Shown: piece by piece, positions 35,601 to 43,310 of the stretch
How positions within the stretch are numbered: the first letter of the stretch is position 1
How the letters are laid out: each line of letters begins with the position of its first letter
Assembly (NCBI GenBank): GCA_021817945.1
Contig: JAKAFL010000007.1
Span: 1 to 64,000 of the forward strand
Reading direction: 5' to 3'
DNA from: a bacterium
Lineage (GTDB): Bacteria; Verrucomicrobiota; Verrucomicrobiia; Limisphaerales; UBA11358
DNA: 64,000 nt
Position numbers and translations under genes: made by a program
The notes under the pieces: model-generated
Database searches by the model: none
What the model was told of the DNA's origin: nothing
What the model saw: only the letters and a program-made list of their open reading frames with translations

Positions 35601-38436
35601 ACCTGATTTCTGGGAGACCACTTTTGGCCAGAACCGTTATGCGCCCAGCAACAACGATCCGTCCACCAATTTACTGGGCTACACCACCCTGGAGGAATAT
35701 ACGGCATGGCTGGCCAAACCCCACGCGCTGACTCTGACCAACACCCCCGTTTTTGTGGATCTCCGGCAAATGTATGGCGGCACCGGCAACCTGGCCTTTT
35801 TTGCAACCAACGCATTCAATGGGTCGGTTTACCTCACCAACGTCCTGGGTTCCGTCACCAACTCCGGGCCATTCAGCAACAGCATCGCCGTCTTTGTGCC
35901 CACGAATTCCACTCCGGTCTTTTCTGGATACGCCGGGTTTGATGTGTATGTGACCAATGCCGATACCGTGGCTTATTTCGGCCCCGTGCCGGTCAGTGTG
36001 GTGGTCAGCAAGCAACCTGTCCTCTTGAACTCCAATATTCCCCCCACGATCACCCGGCTCAGTTCCCCGCTCATCACCTCCTCGGCATCCCTGAGCGCGA
36101 CGAATTATTACGGGTCTGATTACTACGTCTTTGATGTCACCAATAATGGTGCCATGCCGCCCGTGGCGGTCCTTTTCTCGGTCACCAATGCCTCCGGCCC
36201 GGTGGATTTGGTCGCCAATTACGGGCCTGAACTGCCCTCGCTCTCCAGTTATGAGTTCATTAGCACCAATTGGCCGACCAATGAAACGATCCTCGTTTCC
36301 TCCAATTCCACGCCAGTGGCTGTAACCAATGGGGACTGGACACTTGCCGTGGTCAATGTGGCTGGTTCCAATGTGACTTACTCCATCAGCGCCACGGAAT
36401 TGTTCTTGGTCAGTCCGCCGGTTTTCCTTTCCCCAACCAACGGCGACTTGTTTTCCGTCGTGGCGACATTCCCATTCTCCACGAATGCCCTGGCGCTGGA
36501 TACCAACACCCCCGCCTTGCCCTTGACATTCGCCCTGGTCAGCGGTCCTTCAAACTTATTTGTATCTCCCTCAGGCGCCATTTCCTGGACTCCCACCCTG
36601 GCCCAGGGACCAACCACCAATGGCCCGTCCACCAATGCTGTCCTGGTGAGCGTCTCCAATGGCGATTACCTTGTCACCAATGCCTTCACCATCGTGGTGC
36701 AGGGCACCAATATCCCGCCCACCCTCCCTGCAATTCCCAATCAGGTGGTGGCCGTGCCTGGGCCGGGTTTGCAGGTGGTGAACACGGGAACGAATCCGAA
36801 CCTTCCTGATTATCCGCTGGCTTACAACCTCATTGGCGCGCCTCCTTTTGCCAGCATCAACAGCCAGGGCATCATCACCCTTGCCCCTGCGGCTGCGGAT
36901 GCCGGTACCAATTACCTCATCACCACCGTGGTGACGGATACCAACCCATGGGCGGTTAATGCCACGTCTCTCAGCGTCACGAACGCATTTCTGGTGACGG
37001 TGGATGCCGGTCTGACGCAAGGTGTGCCTCAAACAAACACCGCTCCCGCCGGTGGCCCGATTCAATGGATGGTCGTCAACGTTCCCACCAATGCCTTGGA
37101 TTCAACCAATTCACTTGTCTTTGCCACCAACCTGCCTGTCAACCTCTGGTTCAGCGCTAATTTGCCTCCCAGCATCACCAACACCTCCACGGACGTGGAA
37201 TTGTTGACGAATGTCTCCGCCGGGTCCCGCGTCCTGCTCACCAATGGGTTCCCAGCCATCATTCCCGGCGGCTCTTACTTGTTGGGTGTGCAAAACACCA
37301 ACGCCGTCAATGTCCAGTATGCGCTCCAATTGGGCTTTGACCTCCTGACCTTCCTGCCCAACCAGACCAACGCCGTGCCTTTCGCAGGCATCGTTCACAC
37401 CAACATGGGGGGAACCAATGGTTTCCTTCTGACCTGGTTCGCCCCCAGCAATGACCTCTTCACCGTGCAATGGACTTCAAGCCTTTCTCCCGCGGCTTGG
37501 AATTCCTTCACCAACGTGGTGTCTTACAATCCCGCTTTCCCGGCGTCGGCCACCCGCGCCCAGTTTAACTTCTTTGATGACGGCTCGCAGGATGGCGGGC
37601 TGGCGGGTCCGCATTTTTACCGCCTGATTTTGCTGGGCACGCCAAATCAGGCCAATTCCCTTTCCCTGGCGCCTCAAGCCAATCGTGTGACAGGCCCGGG
37701 CGTCACTCTCTCCATAACCAACCAGGCCGCAGATTCAGACCCCTACGCCGTCCTGACTTTCAGCCTGCTTTCGGCGCCCTCCGGCGCATCCATCAATGCC
37801 TCCAACGGGGTGATCTCTTGGGCCATTCCCACGGGGGCGGGTCCTTCCACCAATCTCTTTGTCACCCAGGTCACGGATAATGGCGTGCCACCCGCCGTGG
37901 CGACCAATGCCTTTTCAGTCGAGGTGGAAACCATCCCGCCCATCAGTTCAGAGTCGCTCCAAACCAACGGATTGTTGCTGACCTGGTTCGCCCCCAGCAA
38001 CGAGCTTTTCCAGGTGCAATGGCGCACCAACCTGCTTGGTGGCGGCTGGTCCACTTTCACAAATATCGTGGCTTATAACCCGCTGTTTTTCACCAGCCCA
38101 AGCCATACGCAGTTTAATTTCCTGGACGATGGAACGCTCTCAGGCCCATTCTCCATCCCGCATTATTATCGCCTCCTCCTGCTGCCCGCGCCCGTTTCAC
38201 CGCCTCCCGCAGGACCGGCCATCAGCCGGGTGCTGGTTTCCGCCGGCGGGACAACTCTCTTGTGGTCCGCCACCACCAATGAAACGTTCAAGGTCCAGTG
38301 GACCACCAACCTGATGCCGCCCGTTTTGTGGTACCCTTTCACCAATATCATCTCCTCAACCACCGGCGCCTTCTCGTTCACGGACACCAACACGCCACTG
38401 GTGGTGAAGTTTTACGAGTTGTTGATGCTTCCCTGA
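26629..38436 (+). CDS. Giant secreted multidomain subtilisin-like protease (3935 residues)
   Basis: ATG at 26629 gives MKRTFWILTCLAIVLAGAWL, a signal peptide. A propeptide-like region (about 40-285) precedes an S8 protease: Asp303 in NDSGVDATHPDF, His332 in NGHGTHVAG, Ser707 in GTSMAAP. Behind it, in order: P-domain-like modules (about 1180-1290 and 1440-1480), a LamG domain (about 1800-2130) with a C-type lectin-like domain inserted at about 1856-1994, PPC-like modules, a pectate-lyase-like beta-helix (about 2645-2875; DGQTAPGGGITI, GIDDGIQF), a calcium-binding DTDQDGIPDFWE motif (about 2985), Ig/cadherin-like repeats, and three C-terminal modules of the type LTWFAPSNDLFTVQW. The enzyme probably digests protein outside the cell while the rest binds or cuts glycans. 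Position suggests export with the cassette genes. A bulged hairpin follows the stop. Confidence 0.85.
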   Translation: MKRTFWILTCLAIVLAGAWLGWQWSHSTNGGAGRPSSPVVSPRLSSTASGGKTVSGKSSHAGFLQGTNQLAWRLSNTPKKLGQLLTNPHAILLQNALIDTTASIGALNIPPLLQAQGDPGAYIVQARGVITPAFRAALQQVSGRIVSYIPNNAYLVQATASAAGELVGSPLVQSVIPYQPYFKLQPTLLALAAQNDPIPPATMLTVGLFSANSVSILEQSGFQPVGAAEPSPFGGQIVKVLASSRSTLAELASLPVVQAVELGHTRVEANDLARVTMGISTDTVTNANWLGLDGQGVTVEMNDSGVDATHPDFSANRVTGDSAISLTDTNGHGTHVAGIIAGNGSESHTVNPPPQGSVTNADFRGKAPLASLYVVGGVDEANGNGIPDFYLQQQPALTNALISNNSWAYAGDNNYDLAAASYDAATRDAMPLVPGPQPVLYVFAAGNDGGGSSDGTGGNADTILSPGTAKNVITVGALEQLRDLTNVITDVTFGQTNSGPFWQSQSDSSNQVAYYSARGNVGVNTEGPFGRFKPDVVAPGSWVVSCRSSEWDTNAYYNPTNQTPTVYTDQTVTTNVLQYYNVTVPPNAVSVTIQITSNQFTTVFPPGLVIYAQQSGYPDPVNAAGSIDETTYNNTLAIPPGGGNLTIPNIAGNGFDFAVGDTTNVAVNYNLTVTIDTTNSTGGNEEQVLEQLNQTLAPWYRYESGTSMAAPAVSGMLALVQQYLQSDLGVVPSPALLKAMLINGTRSLGSYFLSVTNDLNTEGWGLPNIQYALPVTTSNLTSIGSFSTTPMFFVNQSPTNALATGQSHTYVVTINTNAADSPQSYQLQATLVWTDPPGDPSAAVKLVNGLELIITNLDTGDVFIGNDINGNAGYNMPTPTNTAPNIDTVNNVENIIIPPVLGGHYSVTVLGRDVNVNAVTEQTNDVVQDFALVVSVGEGEAPDAISSVTDQGIASNLTADQDVTYVGTTNQALFNQFVGANTPFQGTNQVGLGSNTIWGANGALTLGMTNQWHFYVVTNNALDANGQSFDVTNAGFITFNAYDLSIPRMGVYEEANPANATRPQADIDLYVTTDPGLTNLSPVTLSNCLAGVNNSGVSLTRGGTEAVVFTNSHPGEVYYVGVISEDQMASEYSFIPIFTSTPFSQLLPNGDELVNGLLLPAYIPDGSPAVPGTTNIFAIATSPMTIQNVVVTNLNQHQNFGDLIGALSFSGSTAILNNHDGLGNTYNTITPLVYDDSPTPSAGSRNSDGPGNLLQFQGKSAVGVWILNETDDSQGATGQVSQLSLLIQPHLNLLFPGIVVAIPAGGWFSDYVSVPPGFTNLTFFATNLPPLVSPPLQMYEKFGSAPTASIYDFAEGLTNTVVPGGNPGNSISIGPPLDIGNYFISIYNPGSSPANVYIAASLGIDTSINDTFNYASTGPTPLPPDVVTMSSPISVTATQLVESASVGLVVKSPQISDMTFTLVSPTGQRILLMENRGGLNTSGAGSVFTYTNVLNSTATGGAATSTNILATSGSATTVPISYNFYAIPDEMTVYEGNNPATFNTNSSAFLYDTTLTNGAGNFTVTVQPGFTNLTIIMNQFGNPDVGSGGDAWVYTAGAPVTNFQYLTFTEDTNLASVPIKFAVPPFSFSPSNPPNYVLSDFSTSPPGLYTAPTNIPDAYGGWSVPTNLQTLGVVVNSTNVEVVTNNLFLTNNYVSVVSDPAHTPGDGSTSNILALAKGSITRVIPTVPGNIYNVTFWYRGPDIASWWRGEGNAGDSSDPENNGNNGSLVGLFNFPAGEVGQAFDFFNGGNEFQFAGTNAYVQVPQSASLDVGQSSGFTVEGWINPTNVSRTQPLVEWLAHVPTNSLDTNIVIKAGPYLDRATGDYFYLLGSTDWVTSEQWAQDLGGHLATVTTANLQNWIFDNFAGSGIHNRNLWLGLTNIGPSYVWSSGGTNTGYFNWLSGQPDNTCSTATYTGMLGATNNQAGLWLLVDDQGVACSAPNVTNAFYGVAEVPGLQPNGVQFWISATNTPGSTNAPFTTAHGALYADIVDTSNVDHEIYSAPGLLTNNVFQHVALTYDTNSGMAMLYLDGTNVASTNFGSAFVPKTSGDLLLGRDMSASTNDYYGGLMDEISVYRRSLSPAEILAIYQASALTTNRLAGKFNGSVAPPYNLAEAAVSFGSSSNVIFGVNNLWEMNSYTFTATTNVMPLTISGIEPGMLLDDFQVSQAPATNLYYLPEQSLTGLNGSPAAGNWTLQIWNNLTGALVTNVSELLSWNLSLVLQSNSTFAASLSPDSPLTTTVPGGQIVYYQVNVPSWAHFATNLIVSSTLPVDLLFNPTNTPTGAGPGDQTLLPLGTSGTSPAVAVNSPLPYSALQAGSSYILGVENPNSTPAQVVLQVNYDMVSLTNGVPFTTYLTNNAALQYFQYTVASNAAAATFQVLKSDGDVDLVLSRGAPLPNLTNATYGSFNGTNLDETIYVLTNSAPVPVSPGTWFMGVFKRQAGTVDFSVLARELDVTNAITNSVSLVALQNGVPANGVTGPGADLTNFYSFTESAATQQGATNYGVMFELYNMNGNADLLVQTNGLPLGPPFFQTSQNRGVNPETILVFTNASYTNIDMTYYLGVPSHELTNVQFTIVAEVMTNAYFPGFPGASGAGGGAVGAGHAGTDSSVYHVISLNDSGPGTLRDAINSTNRTVVFDLSGQITLQSPLVITQSFLTVDGQTAPGGGITIVGDMTAVRGAHDVILRDLRVRSPGIDDGIQFLMASNILADHLSAEWTSNSLLSVLNSSNVTVQWSILSKTLLQGTNNPVDAVRLRDGAGQLSLNHDLFADDDSGVPRLGDNLALDFVNNVVFNWGSLPGYSTNDAANNPGGFTNELNESCNYFIAGSNSILPGIAFAGGSFNTWIFQTNNFMDSNTNGILDGANTQWQMFSGLFTSVGHPFPIIPPPTDEAFLAYEKVLDFSGANDPARDSVDQLVVTNVRTQTDIMDAVAGISPVPASQPVYLDTDQDGIPDFWETTFGQNRYAPSNNDPSTNLLGYTTLEEYTAWLAKPHALTLTNTPVFVDLRQMYGGTGNLAFFATNAFNGSVYLTNVLGSVTNSGPFSNSIAVFVPTNSTPVFSGYAGFDVYVTNADTVAYFGPVPVSVVVSKQPVLLNSNIPPTITRLSSPLITSSASLSATNYYGSDYYVFDVTNNGAMPPVAVLFSVTNASGPVDLVANYGPELPSLSSYEFISTNWPTNETILVSSNSTPVAVTNGDWTLAVVNVAGSNVTYSISATELFLVSPPVFLSPTNGDLFSVVATFPFSTNALALDTNTPALPLTFALVSGPSNLFVSPSGAISWTPTLAQGPTTNGPSTNAVLVSVSNGDYLVTNAFTIVVQGTNIPPTLPAIPNQVVAVPGPGLQVVNTGTNPNLPDYPLAYNLIGAPPFASINSQGIITLAPAAADAGTNYLITTVVTDTNPWAVNATSLSVTNAFLVTVDAGLTQGVPQTNTAPAGGPIQWMVVNVPTNALDSTNSLVFATNLPVNLWFSANLPPSITNTSTDVELLTNVSAGSRVLLTNGFPAIIPGGSYLLGVQNTNAVNVQYALQLGFDLLTFLPNQTNAVPFAGIVHTNMGGTNGFLLTWFAPSNDLFTVQWTSSLSPAAWNSFTNVVSYNPAFPASATRAQFNFFDDGSQDGGLAGPHFYRLILLGTPNQANSLSLAPQANRVTGPGVTLSITNQAADSDPYAVLTFSLLSAPSGASINASNGVISWAIPTGAGPSTNLFVTQVTDNGVPPAVATNAFSVEVETIPPISSESLQTNGLLLTWFAPSNELFQVQWRTNLLGGGWSTFTNIVAYNPLFFTSPSHTQFNFLDDGTLSGPFSIPHYYRLLLLPAPVSPPPAGPAISRVLVSAGGTTLLWSATTNETFKVQWTTNLMPPVLWYPFTNIISSTTGAFSFTDTNTPLVVKFYELLMLP

Positions 38437-38464
38437 AGCCATGCCGTTGCAGCGGGGCTGTTTT
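38437..38464 (+). terminator. Possible intrinsic terminator after the giant subtilase
   Basis: AGCC, a three-base bulge, CCG, a six-base loop, then CGG and GGCT form a short bulged stem starting two bases after the TGA, followed by GTTTT. The T run coincides with the start of the 9-bp direct repeat flanking element B-II. The stem is short, so efficiency is doubtful. Confidence 0.35.
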
Positions 38465-38469
38465 GATGA

Positions 38470-39339
38470 GGGCGCATCTCAGTTTTTAGGCTGGTGAAAT
38501 ATGGGTGGAAGGAGAGCGAAGGGGCTGTTTTGCGTTTGTGTTTGACCATGTGGAGCAAAGGCATACCCAACGGGGGGCGGATATTCCCCGCAATCTTGCC
38601 TGGGTTGGATGCCTTGTATATGCCGCCCCAACAGGGCTCAGAGTGATTTTCGGAGATTGGATTTTTACAAATAGATCGCCCTCTGGGTCTGGGGGCAAAT
38701 TGCCCGTTTCCGAAAGATCAGTGCCACCCCTCCCCGGCCCTCCCCATCAATGGGATTGATGGAGAGGGAGAAAGAGGCGGTGGGCTCAATAGGGTTTTGA
38801 ACCATTTCGAAGGCCGAAGGTAATCGCCATTTCAAGCGCACGCAACAGCCCTGCGCCTCTGGTTTCCTCCCCCCGCCAGCGGAGCGCGGGGAGAGGATTA
38901 AGGAGAGGGGAGATCGCAAACAGCCAGCGCGATAAATAAACCATCTCACTTCCCGAAAGCTCGGCGCCATCCCTCCCCGGCCCTCCCCATAAATGGGATT
39001 TATTGAGAGGGAGAAAGAGGTGGTGGGTTCAATAGGGTTTTAAACCATTTCGAAGGTCGAAGGTAATCGCCATCTCAAGGGCATCCACCAGCCCTGCGCC
39101 TCTGGTTTCCTCGCCCCGCCAGCGAAGCGCGGGGAGAGGATTAAGGAGAGGGGAGATCGCAAACAGCCAGCGCGATAAATGAGCAATCTCATTTTCCGAA
39201 AGCTTGGTGCCACTCCTCCCCGGTCCCCGCCACCCATGGAGATTGACGGGGAGGAAGAGCGGAGCAGTTGGTTTGTGGAGGTTTATAAAAATTCAAACGC
39301 GGAGGCTGAGGCGACTCTCTCAAAAACTGAGATGCGTCC
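38470..39339 (+). mobile_element. Family B element, copy B-II (MITE-like with TIRs and 9-bp target duplication)
   Basis: 870 bp. Left end GGGCGCATCTCAGTTTTT and right end AAAAACTGAGATGCGTCC are inverted repeats with 17 of 18 positions paired. The element is flanked on both sides by TTTTGATGA (38461-38469 and 39340-39348), an exact 9-bp direct repeat. The interior carries two full 242-bp tandem units (from about 38707 and 38949) and a partial third (from about 39191); copy B-I has one full unit. No credible coding frame exists, so a transposase elsewhere would have to act on it. It lies between the giant protease gene and uvrA. Confidence 0.85.
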
Positions 39340-39426
39340 TTTTGATGAAAAATCTCTTCCGGTCGCTTTGCATTTTGGCCGCCTTGCCGTAGTTTGGTGG
39401 TTTGCAATGGCACCAATATCAGCAAC

Positions 39427-42369
39427 ATGAGCAGGGAATTGATCCGTATCGAGGGAGCCCGGGAACACAACCTCAAAAACCTGAGCCTCACCATCCCGCG
39501 TGATCGCCTGGTGGTGGTGACCGGGCTGAGCGGCAGCGGGAAATCCTCCCTGGCGTTTGACACCATTTACGCGGAGGGCCAGCGCAAATATGTGGAAAGC
39601 CTCTCCGCCTACGCCCGCCAGTTTCTGGACCAGTTGCAAAAGCCGGATGTAGATCAGATCGAGGGGCTTTCCCCCGCCATTGCCATCGAACAGCGCAGTT
39701 CCGGGTCCAGCCCGAGGTCCATTATCGCCACCACCACGGAGATTTTTGACTACCTGCGCCTGGTGTATGCCCACCTTGGCCAGCCGCATTGCCCGGAAAC
39801 CGGCGTGCCCATCTCCACCCAGAGCGCCTCGGATATCGTGGACAAAATCCTCGCCCTCCCGCCCAGGACGCGCGTCATGATTCTTGCCCCCGTGGTGCGC
39901 AGGCAAAAAGGGGAGTTCAGGGATGTCTTTGAGCGCCTCGCCCGCGAGGGCTTTGTACGCGCCCGGGTGGATGGGAAAATTGTGGAATTGGGCGAAAACA
40001 TCGCGCGGGTGAAGCTGGATAAGAAAAAATTTCATCACATAGAGGCTGTGGTGGACCGGTTGGTGATGGATGACAAGGTGCGGACAAGGCTGGGGGACTC
40101 GGTGGAAACGGCGTTGCGCTGGGGTGATGGCGTCCTGTTTACGCTTCACCAAGCCGGGGAGGGGGCTTCGAAAGGCGACGGGGCAGCCTCCAACGGGGAG
40201 GGCTGGGTGGAGACGCTGCATTCCAACAAAATGTGCTCACCTGCCACCGGCAAAAGCTACGACCCGCCCACACCCAAGCATTTTTCATTCAATGCGCCGG
40301 CCGGGGCTTGTCCGGTTTGCCATGGCTTGGGCCAGGAATTGGTTTTTGATGAGGCCATGGTTGTGCCAGACACCGAGCAACCCCTGGAAAGCGCCGTCCA
40401 ACCATGGCGGCGCGCCGGCAAGCGCCTGAATATTTACTACAAGGCCATGCTGCGATCGCTCGCATCCCATTATGGGCTGGGTCTTGACACCCTCTACCGC
40501 GATTTGCCGGATGACTTTAAAAAAGTCCTGCTCAATGGTTCCGGCGAGGAAGAGGTCAAATTCAGCTTCTGGCGCGGTGGCAAGGTTAGTCATATTTCAC
40601 GACCTTTCGAGGGCGTTCTGCCCAACCTGCAACGCCTGGCCACAGAAAGTGAAAGCGAGTTTGTGCGCAACCGCCTCAAGGTTTACATGACACCGCGGCC
40701 CTGCGATTCCTGCGGCGGCAAACGCCTTAAGCCGGAAATACTGGCCGTGACCCTCGGCAACAAATCCCCCGCACCAGCCCCCAGGCAGCGCAAAAACCGC
40801 CTCTCCATTCCCGGCCTCTCCATCATGGATGTTTGCGCCCTCTCCGTGGACCAGGCGGATGATTTTTTTGCCTCGCTTACTTTGTCGGCATTCCAGAGGA
40901 AAATCGCCGGCGAGGTGATCAAGGAAGTCAGGTCCCGGCTCGGGTTTCTGAAAAATGTCGGCCTGGGCTACCTCACCCTGGATAGGGAAAGCGGCACACT
41001 CAGCGGAGGCGAAGCCCAGCGCATACGCCTTGCCACCCAGATTGGCGCCGCCCTGGTGGGTGTGCTCTATGTCCTGGACGAACCCAGCATTGGCCTGCAT
41101 CAGCGGGATAATGACCGGCTCCTTGCCACGCTCAAGGGCCTGCGCGACCTCGGCAACACCGTTCTGGTGGTGGAACATGACGCAGACACCATTCGTTCCG
41201 CCGACTACATCCTGGACCTGGGACCCGGGGCCGGTGTTCATGGCGGCGAATTGGTCGCCGCCGGTCCCCTGGCGGATATTCTCGCGTCCCCAAGTTCCCT
41301 GACGGGTCGTTACCTGACAGGCGACCTTTCCATTCCCGTCCCCAAACGCCGCCTGGCACCCTCCGAATCAAAGGGATGGCTGGAAATCCAGGGCGCGAGG
41401 GAAAATAACCTTCAAAACATTGACGTCCGCATTCCCCTCGGCGTGTTCACCTGCGTGACCGGGGTCAGCGGTTCGGGCAAAAGCACCCTGGTGAATGATA
41501 TTCTCCAGCGCGCCCTGTTCCGAAAATTTTACGGGTCCAAGGAGCGTCCCGGCGAGCACCGTGCATTGAGGGGTTATGAAAGCCTGGACAAGGTCATTGT
41601 CATAGACCAGTCGCCCATAGGACGCACGCCCCGCAGCAATCCCGCCACCTACACGGGCATGTTCAACCATATTCGCGATCTCTTTGCCCGCCTGCCCGCC
41701 GCCCGCGTGCGGGGCTACGAGCCGGGCAGGTTCAGCTTCAACGTCAAGGGCGGGCGGTGCGAAAAATGCGAGGGCGACGGGGTTCTCAAAATTGAAATGA
41801 ACTTTCTTCCCGCCGTGTACGTCACGTGCGAAGCCTGCGCCGGTAAACGTTACAACCGGGAAACTCTTGAGATCACCTACAAGGGCAAAAACATTGCCGA
41901 TGTCCTGGATATGACGGTGGAGGAGGGGGTGGATTTTTTCCGCGCCGTTCCCAAGATTCATGATCCTCTCGCCACCCTGGCTGAGGTGGGGTTGGGTTAT
42001 ATCCGCCTGGGACAACAAGCCACCACCCTGAGCGGTGGCGAGGCCCAGCGCGTCAAGCTGGCTGCCGAACTGGCGCGCCGTTCCACCGGAAGCACCCTGT
42101 ATGTCCTGGATGAACCCACCACCGGATTACACTTTCATGACGTGGCAAAATTGCTCGAGGTCCTGTTCAAACTGCGTGACTCGGGAAATTCCCTGGTCAT
42201 TATCGAGCACAACCTCGATGTTATCAAAACAGCCGATTGGATTATTGACTTGGGCCCGGAAGGCGGGGCGGGAGGCGGTCGAATCATTGCCGAGGGCGCG
42301 CCAGAATCCATCATCAACCAGCCGGAAAGCCACACTGGACGCTATCTCAAATCAGTTTTGGGCAGGTAG
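39427..42369 (+). CDS. uvrA: Excinuclease ABC subunit A
   Basis: 980 residues from the ATG at 39427 ([19 protein letters not shown]); an upstream TTG at 39394 is less likely. Two ABC cassettes are present: Walker A GLSGSGKS at 33-40 and a second GVSGSGKST in the C-terminal half, each with its signature ([11 protein letters not shown] and [11 protein letters not shown]). Zinc sites are [17 protein letters not shown] and [16 protein letters not shown]. UvrA dimerises, scans DNA for bulky damage and loads UvrB in nucleotide excision repair. A short Ser/Gly-rich insert ([16 protein letters not shown]) lies before the first zinc site. The TAG stop falls within the first bases of the truncated repeat copy A3. 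No LexA-type box was recognised upstream. Confidence 0.96.
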   Translation: MSRELIRIEGAREHNLKNLSLTIPRDRLVVVTGLSGSGKSSLAFDTIYAEGQRKYVESLSAYARQFLDQLQKPDVDQIEGLSPAIAIEQRSSGSSPRSIIATTTEIFDYLRLVYAHLGQPHCPETGVPISTQSASDIVDKILALPPRTRVMILAPVVRRQKGEFRDVFERLAREGFVRARVDGKIVELGENIARVKLDKKKFHHIEAVVDRLVMDDKVRTRLGDSVETALRWGDGVLFTLHQAGEGASKGDGAASNGEGWVETLHSNKMCSPATGKSYDPPTPKHFSFNAPAGACPVCHGLGQELVFDEAMVVPDTEQPLESAVQPWRRAGKRLNIYYKAMLRSLASHYGLGLDTLYRDLPDDFKKVLLNGSGEEEVKFSFWRGGKVSHISRPFEGVLPNLQRLATESESEFVRNRLKVYMTPRPCDSCGGKRLKPEILAVTLGNKSPAPAPRQRKNRLSIPGLSIMDVCALSVDQADDFFASLTLSAFQRKIAGEVIKEVRSRLGFLKNVGLGYLTLDRESGTLSGGEAQRIRLATQIGAALVGVLYVLDEPSIGLHQRDNDRLLATLKGLRDLGNTVLVVEHDADTIRSADYILDLGPGAGVHGGELVAAGPLADILASPSSLTGRYLTGDLSIPVPKRRLAPSESKGWLEIQGARENNLQNIDVRIPLGVFTCVTGVSGSGKSTLVNDILQRALFRKFYGSKERPGEHRALRGYESLDKVIVIDQSPIGRTPRSNPATYTGMFNHIRDLFARLPAARVRGYEPGRFSFNVKGGRCEKCEGDGVLKIEMNFLPAVYVTCEACAGKRYNRETLEITYKGKNIADVLDMTVEEGVDFFRAVPKIHDPLATLAEVGLGYIRLGQQATTLSGGEAQRVKLAAELARRSTGSTLYVLDEPTTGLHFHDVAKLLEVLFKLRDSGNSLVIIEHNLDVIKTADWIIDLGPEGGAGGGRIIAEGAPESIINQPESHTGRYLKSVLGR

Positions 42370-42442
42370 TTTCGATCTTTCCAAGGGTTTCCGTTCCAGC
42401 ATCTTGCCGCATCTTGCCCCTTTCCATTTCGCTTTTCAGTTT
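42361..42442. repeat. Family A repeat, truncated copy A3 at the uvrA 3' end
   Basis: Only the right half of a family A element is present, from the inner right arm (TTTCGATCTTTCCAAGGG) to the outer right end (CATTTCGCTTTTCAGTTT). It begins in the last codons of uvrA, so the end of that reading frame, including its TAG, overlaps the element. Confidence 0.8.
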
Positions 42443-42698
42443 GATTTGAGTTCGCACCGGCTGTGAGCGGGAAACCCTCTCCCTAACCCTCTCCCCGCGC
42501 TTCGCTGGCGGGGCGAGGGAACCAGGGACGTTGGGTTGGTTGATGCGTTTGAAAAAATAGAACAATCGGAGGAACAACTTTGACGCGTGAAAAGTTTAAA
42601 AGTCCATCGCCAGCCCACCGTTGTTACTCCCTCTCCGCCAATTGTATTGGGGGAGAGGGCTGGGGAGAGGTGGCGCTGAGTTTTCCAAATGCGTATTG
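42443..42698. repeat. Family C repeat, copy C-I
   Basis: A 256-bp block nearly identical to 62312-62567, lying between A3 and A4. It contains CCCTCTCCCTAACCCTCTCC, CGCTTCGCTGGCGGGGCGAG and, near its end, CTCTCCGCCAATTGTATTGG. About 50 bp around the CCTCTCCCCGCGC core also occur inside family B units in the opposite orientation. No gene is seen. Confidence 0.85.
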
Positions 42699-42851
42699 AA
42701 CCCGAAAAGCGAAAATCAAAAGGCCAATCGGCGTCACTACCGGGCGCAAACTCTTTTGAAAAGCCTTACCAGACCGAATCGGGTATGGTTTCGATCTTTC
42801 CAAAAAGCTTCCGCTCCAGCATCTTGCCCCTATCCATTTCGCTTTTGGGGA
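42699..42851. repeat. Family A palindromic repeat, copy A4
   Basis: Starts AACCCGAAAAGCGAAA and ends CATTTCGCTTTTGGGG. Inner arms CTCTTTTGAAAAG and CTTTCCAAAAAGC pair imperfectly. It lacks about ten bases (the second CATCTTG segment) near the right arm that most other copies have. It directly follows C-I. Confidence 0.85.
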
Positions 42852-42971
42852 TAAAAATCCCCGCCTTTGACCCGCGTTTGCGGAACGGTTTTGTCCCGAA
42901 ACGAACGGCCCGGCAGGGATGGATAGACTTGATTTTGTTTTAAAAAAACAAGCAATAGGCGGTCAGAGACC

Positions 42972-43274
42972 TCAGCCTTTGCGGCCAGCTTTGGCTTTTT
43001 TCTCTTTCTCGGCGCGCACCTTGGCCCAGCGCCGGGCCTGTCCGGCACGAATGCGGGCAAGTCCTTCAGCGGTGAAATTGCGGCGTCCGCCCCGGCGTCC
43101 GGCCTTGCGGCCAGCCTTGGCCGCTTCAGGGGCCTCTTCAATGACTGCGGTAGCCACTGCGGGCGCGGGTTTTCCAAGTAATGCAGCAAGCTCCAAATGG
43201 AGGGCTTCGATTCGTTCTTGAATCTCTGCTGCGCGTTTAAGTTGTTTCGATGACAATGATGATAATGTGATCAT
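42972..43274 (-). CDS. Small basic Ala/Arg/Lys-rich protein, possibly nucleic-acid-binding
   Basis: 100 residues, no family name recognised with certainty. The N-terminal half is helical (AAEIQERIEALHLELAALLG); a Pro/Ala linker follows, then a basic tail with GRKAGRRGGRRNFTAEGLAR and IRAGQARRWAKVRAEKEKK. This layout (a helix that counts out a coiled coil, a disordered linker, then an R-I-R-A-G-Q-x-x-R-W-A-K motif) recurs in small proteins of Verrucomicrobiota and suggests DNA or RNA binding; that is inference. It has a TATAAT box 8 nt upstream of the ATG and no Shine-Dalgarno sequence, so its transcript may be leaderless. It stands alone between repeats. Confidence 0.7.
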   Translation of the reverse strand: MITLSSLSSKQLKRAAEIQERIEALHLELAALLGKPAPAVATAVIEEAPEAAKAGRKAGRRGGRRNFTAEGLARIRAGQARRWAKVRAEKEKKAKAGRKG

Positions 43275-43282
43275 GCTTTCTC

Positions 43283-43310
43283 ATTATAAGAAAAATTGAA
43301 ACGGCCGCAA
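43283..43310 (-). promoter_or_regulatory. Putative promoter of the small basic protein
   Basis: On the minus strand, TTGCGG (43310-43305) is followed after 16 bp by a perfect TATAAT (43288-43283). The start codon at 43274 is only 8 nt past the -10 box, placing the expected transcription start at or next to the ATG. Confidence 0.5.
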
